A DNA stretch of 20,639 bases, taken from positions 131,211-151,849 of the forward strand of contig BMAT01013251.1 in assembly GCA_019649035.1 (NCBI GenBank), read 5' to 3'. The position numbers and the translations under genes were made by a program. Below, piece by piece: positions 1 through 12,300 of this stretch (positions within the stretch are counted from its first letter, which is position 1; each line of letters starts with the position of its first letter). This DNA comes from Elysia marginata. Its lineage: Eukaryota > Mollusca > Gastropoda > Plakobranchidae. The notes under the pieces were generated by a model. That model ran no database searches. It was not told the DNA's origin and was given only the letters and a program-made list of their open reading frames with translations.

Positions 1-1843
1 AGGACCCTTCCCCCAACCCTGTGTCAAATTCTTCAATGAATAGCCAGAAATAATTTTTTTCCTGCCTTGATTTACCCACTTTGAATTTAAACAATACCTC
101 CTCGTACATTTTTGTTGTTGTTGATATTGGAAAAAATCAGAGGTATACTGTATTCACACAAAAAAAGTTTTCCTTATCAAAATTTGAGTCGTATAAAATG
201 TATTTGAAAGAATAGAAAAAGTTGTTTTTTAATAGTTTAATAACATATTGGTGAAGGTTGGGGGTAGCGTCAACAGCTGAAAGTATGACTTGTATTCCTC
301 AAAAGTACTACAGTTGACAATGTCAAGTCTTCTTTAGAAAGCGAGGGGAAAATTTACCAGGCTGAAGAAACAAATACAAAACCCTATGACCTTCCAATTC
401 AATAATGCAGACCCCCCCCCCCATTCTTATATTATTTCAGTAGAAAGCTATAACTTTTGTATTATAAACAAAAGTATGCAAAAATCTTTCACTTATGTTG
501 ACCGAGGTGTTGTTTAAATGGGTTGCATCTGAAAATAAACATATCATATGTACACAACTAATTGAACACATTATGAGAGGGTATCGGCAGTAAGGCTAGC
601 TGGTCCTTTCAAACAATATTGCAGATGGGTTTGAATCCTATGTCCAGGGGAGATTAATGTCAAAGTCAGAAAACGTAGGAAAAACACATTGAAATTCATT
701 TTTTTCATGTATTAAAACTACAATACTTTGGATAACAGAACATTGGGGCCAGAACAAAAAAATAAAACAAAAAAAAAACAACTAAAAAAACAGCAGAAAA
801 AGGAAGGTTGATAAAAATATTTTTTTATAGAAAAACAGCGTTTAAGAAATAAAGAAATAGATAAAGAAATAATGGATAAAACATGGGGCAATTAAAGACA
901 AGGGTATACACTATGTACAAAATAGGAAGAAACAAACAAATAAACCTCCAAGGCACAATAAAGTAAAGTAAAATTGAATAAGCAAGAATTCGGACATGCT
1001 GTTTGACAAGCGGCACCTTATATAAAAATGTTTTTCATTAAAAGAAATTATTTTGTAAAAGAGGGTGTTTCTACTTAAAACACGAGAAATCTTTGTGTAT
1101 ATCAAACTTCACTTGCACACATGTTGCTAGAAAAGATAATATTTCTCACAGCTTTTAACAACACAAAAACCATTTCATGTAAAAACTAAAATGAACAAGC
1201 AAAACATCTTGGCATAATACAACTATAAATTTGAGAAAAAGCAATTAAAAAAATTGTTTTCGTTGCAAATATTTACAGTTACAGTGAAAAGATGAAAATT
1301 TGAAAGGAAAAAAAATTTTTTTGGCTTATATTGAAAGTTTACAACGAACTCCATTCTCTAAAACCATAAAAGCTTTGAAGTGATGTCTGAAATAAAGATA
1401 ATTTACTAGAACACTGCTTATGTGTCACTTCAAACCTCTACAAGCAATTTTCCTCATTTCTTTAAAACTGGTTCTAACTGAGTCTCCATCTCCCAACTGC
1501 AGCAGCTTAGGTCATAATCAAGATATTAAAATAATACTGTGATTACAAAGGAGAAACTTGAAAAGCCTTTAAGACAATACCAAAAGCTTCAAATGTCAAG
1601 ATTTTGTCACTAAATATGGTGAATAAAATTCATGTACAAACTTTACTGGGAATGAGAATAGAACACAAAATTATCTTTCTTATCCACAAGCACTTGACTT
1701 CAAAGAAGAAATTGGGCAAACAGGAATGATATTTTGGGCTCTAATCTCATTCCCAATTGCCTTAGAGAAGCAAAGTCATAAAATAAGCTGCTGCGTTTCA
1801 CCAAGGTACATCTTAAAAAAAAATAAACCCAACAATTTTGCAT
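1..1843. other. AT-rich intergenic DNA downstream of the zinc transporter
   Basis: No coding region, RNA gene or recognisable intact mobile element is visible here on either strand. The short open frames at 825-1105 and 1726-1935 have low-complexity F/L/Y/K-rich translations and no family resemblance. The stretch is rich in A and T runs and includes an 11-base C run at 412-422. It may contain more distal 3' UTR of the transporter if an upstream polyadenylation site is not used. Confidence 0.6.
592..640 (+). repeat. possible relic of a tRNA-derived promoter (SINE head)
   Basis: A box-A-like stretch (AGGCTAGCTGG, about 594-604) is followed about 25 bases later by a box-B-like stretch (GGGTTTGAATCC, 627-638). 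The spacing is plausible for a polymerase III internal promoter, but no cloverleaf can be folded by eye and there is no clear SINE body. It could be chance. Confidence 0.2.
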
Positions 1844-1849
1844 TTTATT
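1844..1849 (-). other. candidate polyadenylation signal AATAAA
   Basis: On the minus strand this is the first canonical AATAAA hexamer I found downstream of the transporter stop codon. It is followed by a GT/T-rich stretch, as expected of a cleavage region. It would give a 3' UTR of about 1.4 kb. Variant hexamers lie closer to the stop, so real use is unproven. Confidence 0.3.
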
Positions 1850-3253
1850 ACGGAGTGATCAGTGCCAGAAGTTACTTGACCACAATGAGAGACCACACTC
1901 AGGAAATCCCCGCCAAAGTTACCCAGTCTGTCTGAGCTACAGACACATTCTCAGTTTTAAACTCATCGAAAAAAATTGAAAAAAAAACTCCTCGCTTTTA
2001 AAGTTATATTGAAAAAAAAACCCAGCTATTAAAGGTGTTCAATTTGGATGTTGAAAATTTTGGTTTGAGAAAAAAAAGTTATTTTAAAACAGGTTTTGCC
2101 TCCTTTCTCTCTACACCTCAAACTAGAGTTCTAATAACATTTTACAAAGTTTTATAATTATATGCAGCATTGAACACCTGGAAGCTCGGAAAGATGCATT
2201 CTCTAAAACACATGTATTTATCTCATGAAATGTAAAAATTTGCAACATCAGACGCATTTGTGCTGGTTGCAAGTTAAAAAAAGAGTTTGAAAAATTCAGA
2301 GCACAATGTAAGTAAGCACTCTCTTTACCTGAAAACATCCCCTCTCTACTGGACAATAAGGAGAAAAACAGTTCTTTGTTCAAGGAAAAAAAATAAGACC
2401 CCCCTCCCCCCCGCGCCACCCTGCGCACCCTTTTTCTTCCCCTAGTAATATTTAACTAAAATTGCCTGGATCCATTTAGCGGTATATACATCCAAACCAA
2501 TTATGTAAACTTAAACATTCAATAAAATTTGCATTTACATTGGAGAAAAAAAAAACCAACTAAAAAGGCTCTTTTGCCTTTATAAACTATATGAGCCATT
2601 CCTTGGCTTTCTTACAATTTATGACGCTTACTAGCTAAAAATTTTTCACTAAAGCTTTCTTACATGTTTATAAAATTTTTAAACTGAAAATGTTAATTTG
2701 TGAATGGTTTCATTTTTTTTCTCATCTTTAACAAATGACCACATTTTGAAATTTCAGCTCGAGGAGATTCAAAGGTAACAGTTTGATTTTCCCAAGTTCC
2801 ACACTAGGCTTGGTCGTTTAAAAATCTCTTGGAAAAAAAATATGCAAAATGATACATTTAGAGGCTTTGATATTTTCGAGAATATAATCTTTCTAAGCTT
2901 CAAATTCTTAAACATTTCATGAAATTATTAATTTTTCTGGCAAAGATATTAGAAATTTTTTTTGGTCAAAAAAAAAAAACAAAACAAGGAAAACTTTAAA
3001 GGCCTAAATCTGCTTAGAAATGCATTTTATCTAATAAAATTCATTTGCATCCCACTCACATGAATTTGGTCACAAGACAATCGCACAATTAAGGTTTTTT
3101 TTCTACCAATTGCATAAAAAAAGTAAAACATTATCATAAAAACTAAAATTTCTACTTCTTTAACTTCCCTTGTATTCAATACTGATAACTTGGCTTGGAA
3201 AAATGTAAAACTTCATGCACAAAGTGCCTGAAAGGGGAATTAATGATAGAACC
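1850..3253 (-). other. probable 3' untranslated region of the zinc transporter
   Basis: This is AT-rich sequence directly after the stop codon at 3254-3256, with many T runs on the minus strand and no splice-bounded coding exon that I could recognise. The open frame at 2123-2428 on the minus strand shows no family resemblance and is probably chance. Assignment as UTR is inferred from position only. Confidence 0.35.
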
Positions 3254-3399
3254 CTAGAGTTTAGGCCCCTGACAATCTGCACAATCATTCATCTCGGTGA
3301 CATACTCCTCAATCTGCATTGTTGTCTCAGAGATAGCAAACCTGCTCTGTATGGCGCTGGAAGCTCTCCTGAGAACGTCATGAGGGTCTGAGCTTTTAT
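3254..3399 (-). CDS. SLC30A2-like: ZnT exon 8: end of C-terminal domain with CxxC and stop
   Basis: Encodes residues 477-523 and a TAG stop. The pattern [19 protein letters not shown] is typical of the ZnT2/3/8 C-terminus. C515 and C518 form the CxxC pair that joins the HCH motif of the partner subunit to bind cytosolic zinc in ZnT8. The acceptor is TTTTTTTAG|ATAAA. Confidence 0.95.
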
Positions 3400-6300
3400 C
3401 TAAAAAAACACCCGAAACAAAAACAACATGACTGTACCAATACAAAGACTTCTGTAAAAATCGAACTTATCATAGCTGCTGCTGTTTGCTCATTTTAAGC
3501 TTAAGCAACCAGTTGTGGGAAAACCTAATTTTTCAAAGGATTTTAAAACCCCTTTATTAATGGGGTTTAAACATTGGCCAATTCCTTACTCAATCAATCA
3601 AACTTTAAAAAGCTATTTCACTGAGAGGATAACTACATGTACGGTACACTTTATATTGTGCTCAAAAACTAAAATGTCTCGCATTTAGGGCGAAAGAGTC
3701 GTTAAGTCAAAAATTTTTCCTTGAAGAGAGCCCCCTTTACAGGTCTATTTCTGTCTCTTTTTCTAAATACTTTTAAGTCCATAAGAGTTTTAATAAATTT
3801 CGTTTCACAAAACCTTATTGATAATTTAAGAAATTTTTAGAATTTCAACATGATAAAAATGTCTTGTTCTAAGCAGCAACCCCCTTGAGGGTGAAAATTG
3901 CAACACTCGACTCATTCACCCTTTGATGCAGGATCTTTCTTTCTGACATAATTATCATTACAGTAACAGCCTTGAGCTATGAAGATTCACAAGGATATGC
4001 CAAAAAAGAACTCTTTTGTGCAATGGATTTGATTTGATGCTCATTCATTTTGAATTCACCAAGAAACATCCCCAAAAAATTCTGTTCAGCATCGTCATAG
4101 CCCGCCGCTATTATTTTGTGTGCATTTCATAAAAGGAAGGTACTTATTTAATGATACAAGTGTTTTGAGAATGAAAGAATCACAACCTTTTTTATTTGAA
4201 AGTTGAATGGCTAACATTACATAATTTTATGCATCTTGTATTATTGATTCTCAATGTAATAATCTTTGTCTTTTTTGGTTGCTATTGCTTTCCCCTTTTT
4301 TCAGACAAGATTGTTATTGCTTTTCCCTTTTTTCAGACAAGTTTGTTTTGCAAAGTACTTTTGTAGGGCTAATGATGTAATATTTTTTGGCATCTGTATT
4401 ATAGAGCTCTTTGTTGTTGTTGAACAGAACATTCTACTGCAGAGATTTTTGTTTTGTTTTAAGAAAACTTCATTTGTCTCTCGTCTAAGGTGAATGAGTC
4501 ATATTTTGCAATTTTTTTCTCTCAAAGGCACTATTGTTTTGAACAAGACACTTTTCTTAGCTTTGAAAAGTCTAAAATTTTATTAGATTAGACGAAAATT
4601 TTGTGGAAAGTTATTACAGCTTTTGTTGGTTTGTAAACTATGGTAAAGGAAGGAAAAATAGACCATTCAATGGTGTTTTTTCAAAAAAAAAAATTTCCTT
4701 CTTCTGACTTGTTCAACCTAGACTAGAGGCATTAGCTCCATCAAGCACCGACTTAATTGGGTTTATGTACCTTGTAAAAAAACTATTCTCATCATTAATA
4801 TCAAAGTGACAACCAGAAAACCCATTATACCTACCCACAGCAATATGTACAGACAGGGCTATTTTGTCCATTGTGAGCGACCATACCCTAAGGTTGTGGA
4901 TATCTAGCACTCCATCGACCTGAAAAAATGCTTCCCGCACATCTGCAAAGTTTATGCCTCGAGGTGTGCCTGTAACATAAAGAAAAGAATGGTTATAGGG
5001 AAAAAAAAGCCTGCACTGAACATTAATTCATAAGATTTAGCTGTAAAACTTTCTTTAAGTAATATTTCGATTTCCTGATGTAATGACAAATTTTCTCAAC
5101 TTTTCTACTACTTTCAAATCTCTCAAAAGGTTCCTTTCTTCAGGTGTTTCTTTTACTTCCCGTCATTCCCGTTTTTCTCTACTTAAAAGTCCTCTATATT
5201 TCAACTAATTATCTGCTCTTTACTTCAGTTAATTTTTCTCTAATCATCCTTTTTTCTTCCAATGAAGGTCCTTTGATTTTCACCACTAATAAATTGACTT
5301 TTAAAAGATATCATCATATTTGCATGTTTAGATATAAAGGCAACCAGCTGGCATCTTAATTTATGTGGCTGGTTATCTGAGCTCTTCAATGTAAAATAAA
5401 CAATGTTCACCTTTTCTCATCATATTTTTCTGTAAGTATTTCTATCTCTCTCCACCTGCACTTTCTCTCTCTGTTTCTCTCTCTCTGTCTCTGTCTCTCT
5501 CTCTGTCTCTCTCTCTCTCTCTCTTCTTGCTCTTTGACCCCTCTCTATTCTGCTTCAGAGCTTCTCTATTTCTTTTCTACGGTTCTTACCTTCCATTAGC
5601 ACTACAAGAATATCCCTCAGTATTGTGATGGTGGTGATCAAAACGAATAGTGAGAACAGGAACGTGCAGATCGGGTCAGCAATCTTCCACTCAGGCTAGT
5701 CAGAGAAAAAGGAACATGAACAAAAACATCAATTAGTGGAGCTGAGCTAAAAAAACATCCAACATGAAAACGGCATTTGAGCTTAAAAAGTTCAAACCAA
5801 TTGTCCTAGAAGTGTAAATAATAAATATGAAAAACCAGGAAGCAAAAAGTCAAAAGTTTTTAGATAAACACGGAAATTTTACTGATATAATGTCTCAAAT
5901 TAAATCCAGGTCTTTCCGTGATGTTTAAGTCATATTTTCTTGCCCGGAACGTGTTTGAGGTCGTTATTAAAAAAACTGAAAGTGTTGTTATTGGTCTACG
6001 CCTAGGTCTTTAATTGTTTTCTACAAAATAGAACTGTATTGCTTCGTTTGCCGGAATACACGGATTTGGTCTTAATTTGTGTCCAAACAGTCTCCATCTA
6101 GACTCAAGTATTTGGAGGGATAGAGGAATTTCTCCACATTTTTTGTAAATTGAATGGTTAGATATTTTTGTTGGGTATACGTCGAGACTGTCCTTGCCTA
6201 TGTGCAACAGTTGTATAATAGTATCGATTTCACTAAAGCATTGTAAAGTTGGTGTCTAGTTTTCTGTTTTGTATTGTTTGCTCTGTTCCAATTATTTGTT

Positions 6301-9300
6301 AGCTCTGTTCCAAATATTTGTTAGTTTTTGAAGTGTAGTGTTTGGAAGTTGTTTTCAGCGCTCAATATCCTCTTTGCTTCCTAGAAGTGAACCAACTTTT
6401 TTTTAGAGATTTCCCATTTTCCAGTGTCTTTTCTCATGCACGTATACTCTGCATTGTTAAGATTCACTTTCAAGTTATGCCTTTTTAGGTTTTTTTCAAT
6501 ATCTTCGACGCTTATAATCTCTGCTCCTATGAAGTCAATGTCGTCCGCATAAATTATTTCAGAGGGCATACAATGAGCTGGCTGCTGTAAGTTGTTTTGC
6601 GCACTCCTGATATCTTTTAGAGCATTTTCCAAATAGATTATGAAAAGAACTTGGCTTAGACTGTCCGCTTGTGGTGTTCCGATGTTGCTGGTAAAAGGAG
6701 TTTCTTGGGTATATTCATTCACTTTGACATCTAGCGTGGTTTCGCTCAGTAGAAACTGAATGATGCGAAGCTCTTCTTCTTCCACAATTTCTTTTAAAAT
6801 TGTCAGTAGTTCGTTTTTATTGATTGTGTTGAAAGCGGCTGACATGTCAATACTAGTGATGTTCTGACTCTTTCAGCCCAGATGCAAGATATTAAGCAGC
6901 GCAACATTTAAACCCATTCTCAAACTTACCTTGAAATAAATGATGAACGCTGCCACAAGAACCCCGATACTCTGAAAGAAATCTCCAAGCACATGGATAA
7001 AAGCAGCTTTCACATTGATGTTACTATCTTTGTGGTGATGTTGGTGTCCCTCGTTGTGACCCTCAGAGCTCGACGTTGACCTCGTGAGCAGCTCTGAAGT
7101 CTCATCGTCGGCCTCACGTTCATCGGTAACCTGTGCCGTATCCCTACTGGCCCGCCCTTGCTCCACATCTGAGGATGCGACGGCCCCGTAGCTATGCCTC
7201 AAAGACTGGGTGGAGGCAGAGTGTGTGACATACACTCTGCCTGTGTCACCGTTGGGGAGGATGGGAGAGGATACTAAAGACTGGCTGTGGCTACGGTGCA
7301 TTCTGCCTGGTGGTGTGTGATCTTGACCTCTGGCCTGTTGTCCGTGACTATGACTGGTACCGTGAGAATGGCCGTGACCCCCGCCATGGCTATGTGAATG
7401 CTGGTGTAAGGTTGTCCCCAGTCTTAAAAAGAAACAGACGGGCAAATTATTGAGCATGTCAGGCGTCTTATTTTCAGTATGAGGCGATGCAACATTTTTA
7501 AAAAGGATATCACATGACAAGGATATGTCTCACACCCAGTTCAAATAAAGTTGTTACCACTAAGCTTTAATAAATTGAATAACGCATTTTTTTAAGTTTC
7601 AAGGTATCAAAAATGCATAAAAGTATCAAAATTTTGTGAAAAGATATTGCCAATTTTTTTTTTAAAAAGAATATGGAAAAAACTCTTCTATCAAAAGGTG
7701 TTTTCTATAACTAAAGCTGCCTACACCTGACTTCTTTACAATGATTGTGAGACACATTAGCGGCATCAGACTACAAAAGTACGTCAGCAGCAAAAACTAT
7801 CAAGATATATTAAAAATGCCTTGCATTCTGTCCAAATGTGTTGTAAGTACAAAGGCTTAGTTTGGAGATATTGGCATTTAAAGTTTAAGGGTGTTCAGAA
7901 GTCAAAAATTTTTTTATTTCAGATATTGACACTAAAACCATTTCTAAACATTTTCCACGCCTAATTCAAGTTTAAAGTTTAAATTTCATTTTCGGGTGTT
8001 TAATTTTAATTTGTATGGTTGCTAACGTCTCAATACCTTTATAGTCATCTAAACTTTAAATGCTGTTTTCTCTAGTTTCTGAAATTTCATACATATTAAC
8101 CTTGCCGATTTCAAAAGGCTATAAATTTAAACAGAAGCATGATAGAGCTTTTCTGTTTGTTGTATTTGGAAGAAGAGAAAATAAGCTTTTCTCTGATACT
8201 AATATCTGAGTATGTTACAATTTCGACTTAAAACTCACTTGGCCTGGTTGCAAGACAAATAGAAAGTAAAGTAAAGTAAAATATAGTGTGGGTACTGGTA
8301 TGTTAAATGCCACCGGAAAAAAATTTAACTTGAAATTATCCAAAGATCACACTTGGTACATTAGCATATATAAACTACCCAGCGCTAGTTACAAAAAAAA
8401 TCACCACCATATAAAATCATCTGAATGGACAAATTTTAACAGCAAATCTTCGATGTAGTTCACAAAAAAGACTACATGCTTGTTTAAAACAACAACGCTT
8501 TTGAAGCTCGAAGATGAAGATTTTGAGATCTGACTCATTCACAGTGGTCATGAGAGATAAATCTATCTTAGCTTACACAATGTTGAAGGCAACCCCGGTG
8601 GCAGCGGTGATGAGCATGATGCTAGCGTTGATTTCAAAGTCATCATCAATGATTCTCTGGACTGCTGAGTAGACCAAAATTCCCGTCAGCACCCACAACA
8701 TGAGGATTGACATCAGTGCGCCAAGAATTTCTGACAAAAACAAATTAAAAAAAACAAACAAAAACATGAGCAGTTTGCATGGTTTGGAGGCTACAAGAAA
8801 GTCCACCAGGATATGCTTGCTTAGCAAAAAAAAAAAAAGAAAGTTGGCAGGACTTGGAAAAATTATGAACACAACATTAAATCCGTCTTCTGAAGCATTT
8901 TGAACTTGCTTAACAACAAAGTAAAAAAAAATGTAGGTTTTAGAAAAATAAGAAACAGAAAATAGAACCTGCTCTTTAGGTAACAAAACATATGAAGATT
9001 GCTAAGTTCAGGAAAAATATAAACAGAGGACCAAAGCTTACTTTTTTAGCAACAAAAAAAAAGATGTTTGCATGATTTGAAGATTTCAAAAACACAACAC
9101 CGAATTTTGCTTTGGTATTTATTAAAAAGGAATAAACTTTCGACAATGCATATTTAAACTTGAACAGGTAATCATGACTTGTATTCACTTAGCTAGCCCT
9201 TACACAACAAGTTGTTAAGGAGCAGCTAACTTGGTGGGAGCACATTATGTGTTGTTTTTTTTTTAATTTGTTGCGACGGAATATCAATCAATAATTATAA

Positions 9301-12300
9301 AAGGACAAAACACAAATTATGAAAACAATATCCTGCCAAGGTTGAAGAGCATTGATGATGATGATTGTTGGAAAATATTTTTGGAGTCTTGTGGTGATGA
9401 CTACAACCTGGTATTGCTGTAAAATTTGTACAAGTAAGTGACAGGTGAGTTACAACTGTCTTGCGTTGTAGCATCAGCTCAGGTTTTGACTAAAAGTTTT
9501 TCAACAATATTTCATCATGTTGATGGTTTTTGTATTTAACTGTACACAAAAATAAAGCTTAAACTTGAAGGACATACACTATGCAGTTATATAAATCTTA
9601 TGATTATGCTCCCTACATCCCATATGAAGGGTACAGCTACTTGGAAGAAAAAAAAAACAACTTTATAACCCCTGCGATGACATACAAGCAAAGCCTTGTA
9701 AGGATGTTGCAATGAATCTACTTTGTTTAATACACAGTATTAATTAATTCCCTTTGGGAAATTTGTCTTTGTTACTCAGCTAACCGTGTCGCCACAGGGC
9801 AGCACCATGAATGCCCCAGCAGACTATTACATTTGTTGGCCCCCTTTTCACCCATATGCAAGGTGTTGCAGGCGCATATTACAAACTCAAGAATTGCCGG
9901 TAGCTACGTACCCATTTTACAGGTGGGTGGACTGGGGAAAGTAAGGGTAAATTGCTTTCCCAAGGCAACTGCAATATGGTATGGGTGTTAATTGAGCCCG
10001 CAACCGCCGAATCACAAGTCCGACGCACTAACTAACCACTCTGCCACGCTGCTCCTAAATCTAATATAAGTAACTTGAATGTATTGACATGATTTCTACA
10101 GTTGCTAACTTGACATAAGAAGCAGGGGCCTCACCGATCCTGTACCAGCCAAAGCTAAGTCTCTTGGTGGCCGGTCTCTGAGCCAGATACAGGGCCGTCA
10201 GGCTGATCATGAAGCTGGCAAAGTCTGTCAGCAGGTGAGCGGCATCAGAGATAATAGCCAGGCTGCCTGCAATCAAGCCTCCTGGGAATAGCAATTAAAA
10301 TAAGCGATTGATGGAATAATATGAGATTTTGATTTAAATAGTCCAGCGTTTACTCAGCGTAATATATGGTGAGACCTCACAATTTCGTCTGTGATGATGA
10401 TGAGGAGGAGGAGGAGGATGATGGCAATGACGAGGGCAATGATAACTGATGCAGATGTCGATGATAACAATGGTGCTAATGAAACGGGGGCAAGCATGAC
10501 GATGGTACAGATAAAAATGTTGAAATATTGAATTATTATAACAGATGCGAGAGACAATCATTATGGTTGTGGTGATGGTAAAATCATATGATGAAATTTT
10601 TAAAGCAAAATATGCTGATGATAATCAGAACAATCGTAAAATAACAAATTTACCAACGTAATATACTGGAATTTGAATATAAGCTGTCCCTTTCTCCCTC
10701 TTTCTATAGCAGGACCAGTATACAAAATACTTTTAATTACGTACAATTTTGATACAGGAGAGCTTTAAAAACATTTATTATAATGCAACAGCTTTTTAAT
10801 TTATTATTAGCCGGGGAATATTTCGTCCCTCATTAACTAGTAAGTACCACTGACCTACTGTCTCGCCTGTCATAAAAATGAGACAGAGAATGCTGGCCAG
10901 AATGAGCTTCCGTCGCGCTTTTCTGTCCGGTGCCGTCTTTGGGTTTAAACTGTGGCAATGACTGTCGGCTGGTGACAGGTGAGAGAAAAAAATTAGAAAG
11001 GGGGAATTTAGCTCATTCAGTAATACACCTGTCCGGTTGCAGAGCAGAGCTTTTGCCAAAAAGTAACACTCTATTTGTCTCAATGCAAAACGTTAATAAT
11101 ATAAGTGCATAGCTTCGTCACAGGCCATTACCGACCATATTAGTAGGAGTATGAACTGGTAAGCATGAAGCTAAAAACTGTAGATCTTACCAGGTCTATC
11201 AGCCTAAATGTAAACTAACTCGATCATGTGGGGTGGAAGGATCTATCTCATTTAAGTTGTTAGTAAGGTTAGGAAAAATTTAAAAAAAAAAAAAAAAAAT
11301 AGTGATTTGACGTTATAGGCAGACTCAAAACAGTGTTCAATGTAAAATCTAAGCATGGTAAGGTTTTTTTTCGGACGGTAATACGGATTCCTAGGCTTAA
11401 AACTAGTTATAGATTATGGGGCTGTTTTGTGACGACCCTCTTTAGTGTGTAAAACTCAAAAGGTGGATATCTCAGCATGCTCTTCTGTGGGCTCGGAGAG
11501 TTTATTAGAAAAACTCTCGTTTTAAATCTAAGCCTAAACACTCATCATTGCCCAAAGGCCAGTTACTCTAAAAATATTTAAAGTTCATTATGCAGTTGCG
11601 CCACCTTATAATTTTTTCTAATAACATCTACGGCTAACGGGTGTCACTTTTATGAGGTGCTTGGGTTAATAAAGCCGGCAAAAAAGCATGTGCAGGAACA
11701 TTACACCGAAAGGCTTCCACCTGGCCTGGTTACCTGTGATGGAGAATATTAGAGAAGAAAGCAAGGCGAAAAAACAGACACAAAGAACGACACGTGAGAG
11801 AAGAACATTAATAGCTCAAAAGTCGAAAAAACCCAAAGAGTGTGACCACGGCATTATGTTTTAAAAATTTATAGCTAAAATGGAAGGAAGCGAATTATGT
11901 TATAGAGATGGATTAAAGATGTCATTGGTATCAATGTGGGGAACCTTGTTTACTAAGCTTTGACCATCGTGAAAAACTACAGAAAAACGAAAGAATGGTT
12001 GAAAAACTAACAGATGTAGAAACAATCAAAACAACGCTAATCTTCGATCTAAGATATGTAGATTGAAACGTAGCTTATTTAAAAAGGGTTTCCTGATAGC
12101 CACAGATAAAAAACCCACATGAGACAACTATGAATTTGAAAATCAAAGCTTGCAGGGGAAAGAACTTAAAAAAAGGAATAAAAAAGAAACAAAAAGAAAC
12201 AAAAATTAAGGGTTCATTGCAACCTTACCCCAAACAATTTCATTATTATGACACAAGGTATTTATTAACAATGGCCATCCTATGATACCGTATCACTTGC

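Larger units (their letters stand above)
5696..6929 (-). other. SLC30A2-like: ZnT intron 5
   Basis: GT-AG intron of 1234 bases. Most of it is a degenerate non-LTR retrotransposon fragment in the same orientation as the gene. The fragment's 5' end lies within about 60 bases of the exon 5 donor. Confidence 0.85.
8731..10134 (-). other. SLC30A2-like: ZnT intron 3
   Basis: GT-AG intron of 1404 bases. It contains recurring poly-T plus AG units at 8815-9065 and a SINE relic at about 9780-10055. The open frames that run through 8573-9188 on the minus strand are exon 4 followed by F-rich intron sequence, not extra coding sequence. Confidence 0.85.

Noticed and set aside
6873..7520. Single unspliced 215-residue protein with the His-rich region, starting MSCDILFKN
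   Set aside because: The ends lie in introns: TTTTTAAG|ACTGG and CAAG|GTAAGT bound the family-matching part, and the joined exons restore the full CDF topology.
10334..10561. His-rich open frame on the minus strand near exon 3, which might pass for another zinc-binding segment
   Set aside because: It comes from a GAT/GAG simple repeat in intron 2, and the exon 2-exon 3 junction is fully explained without it.
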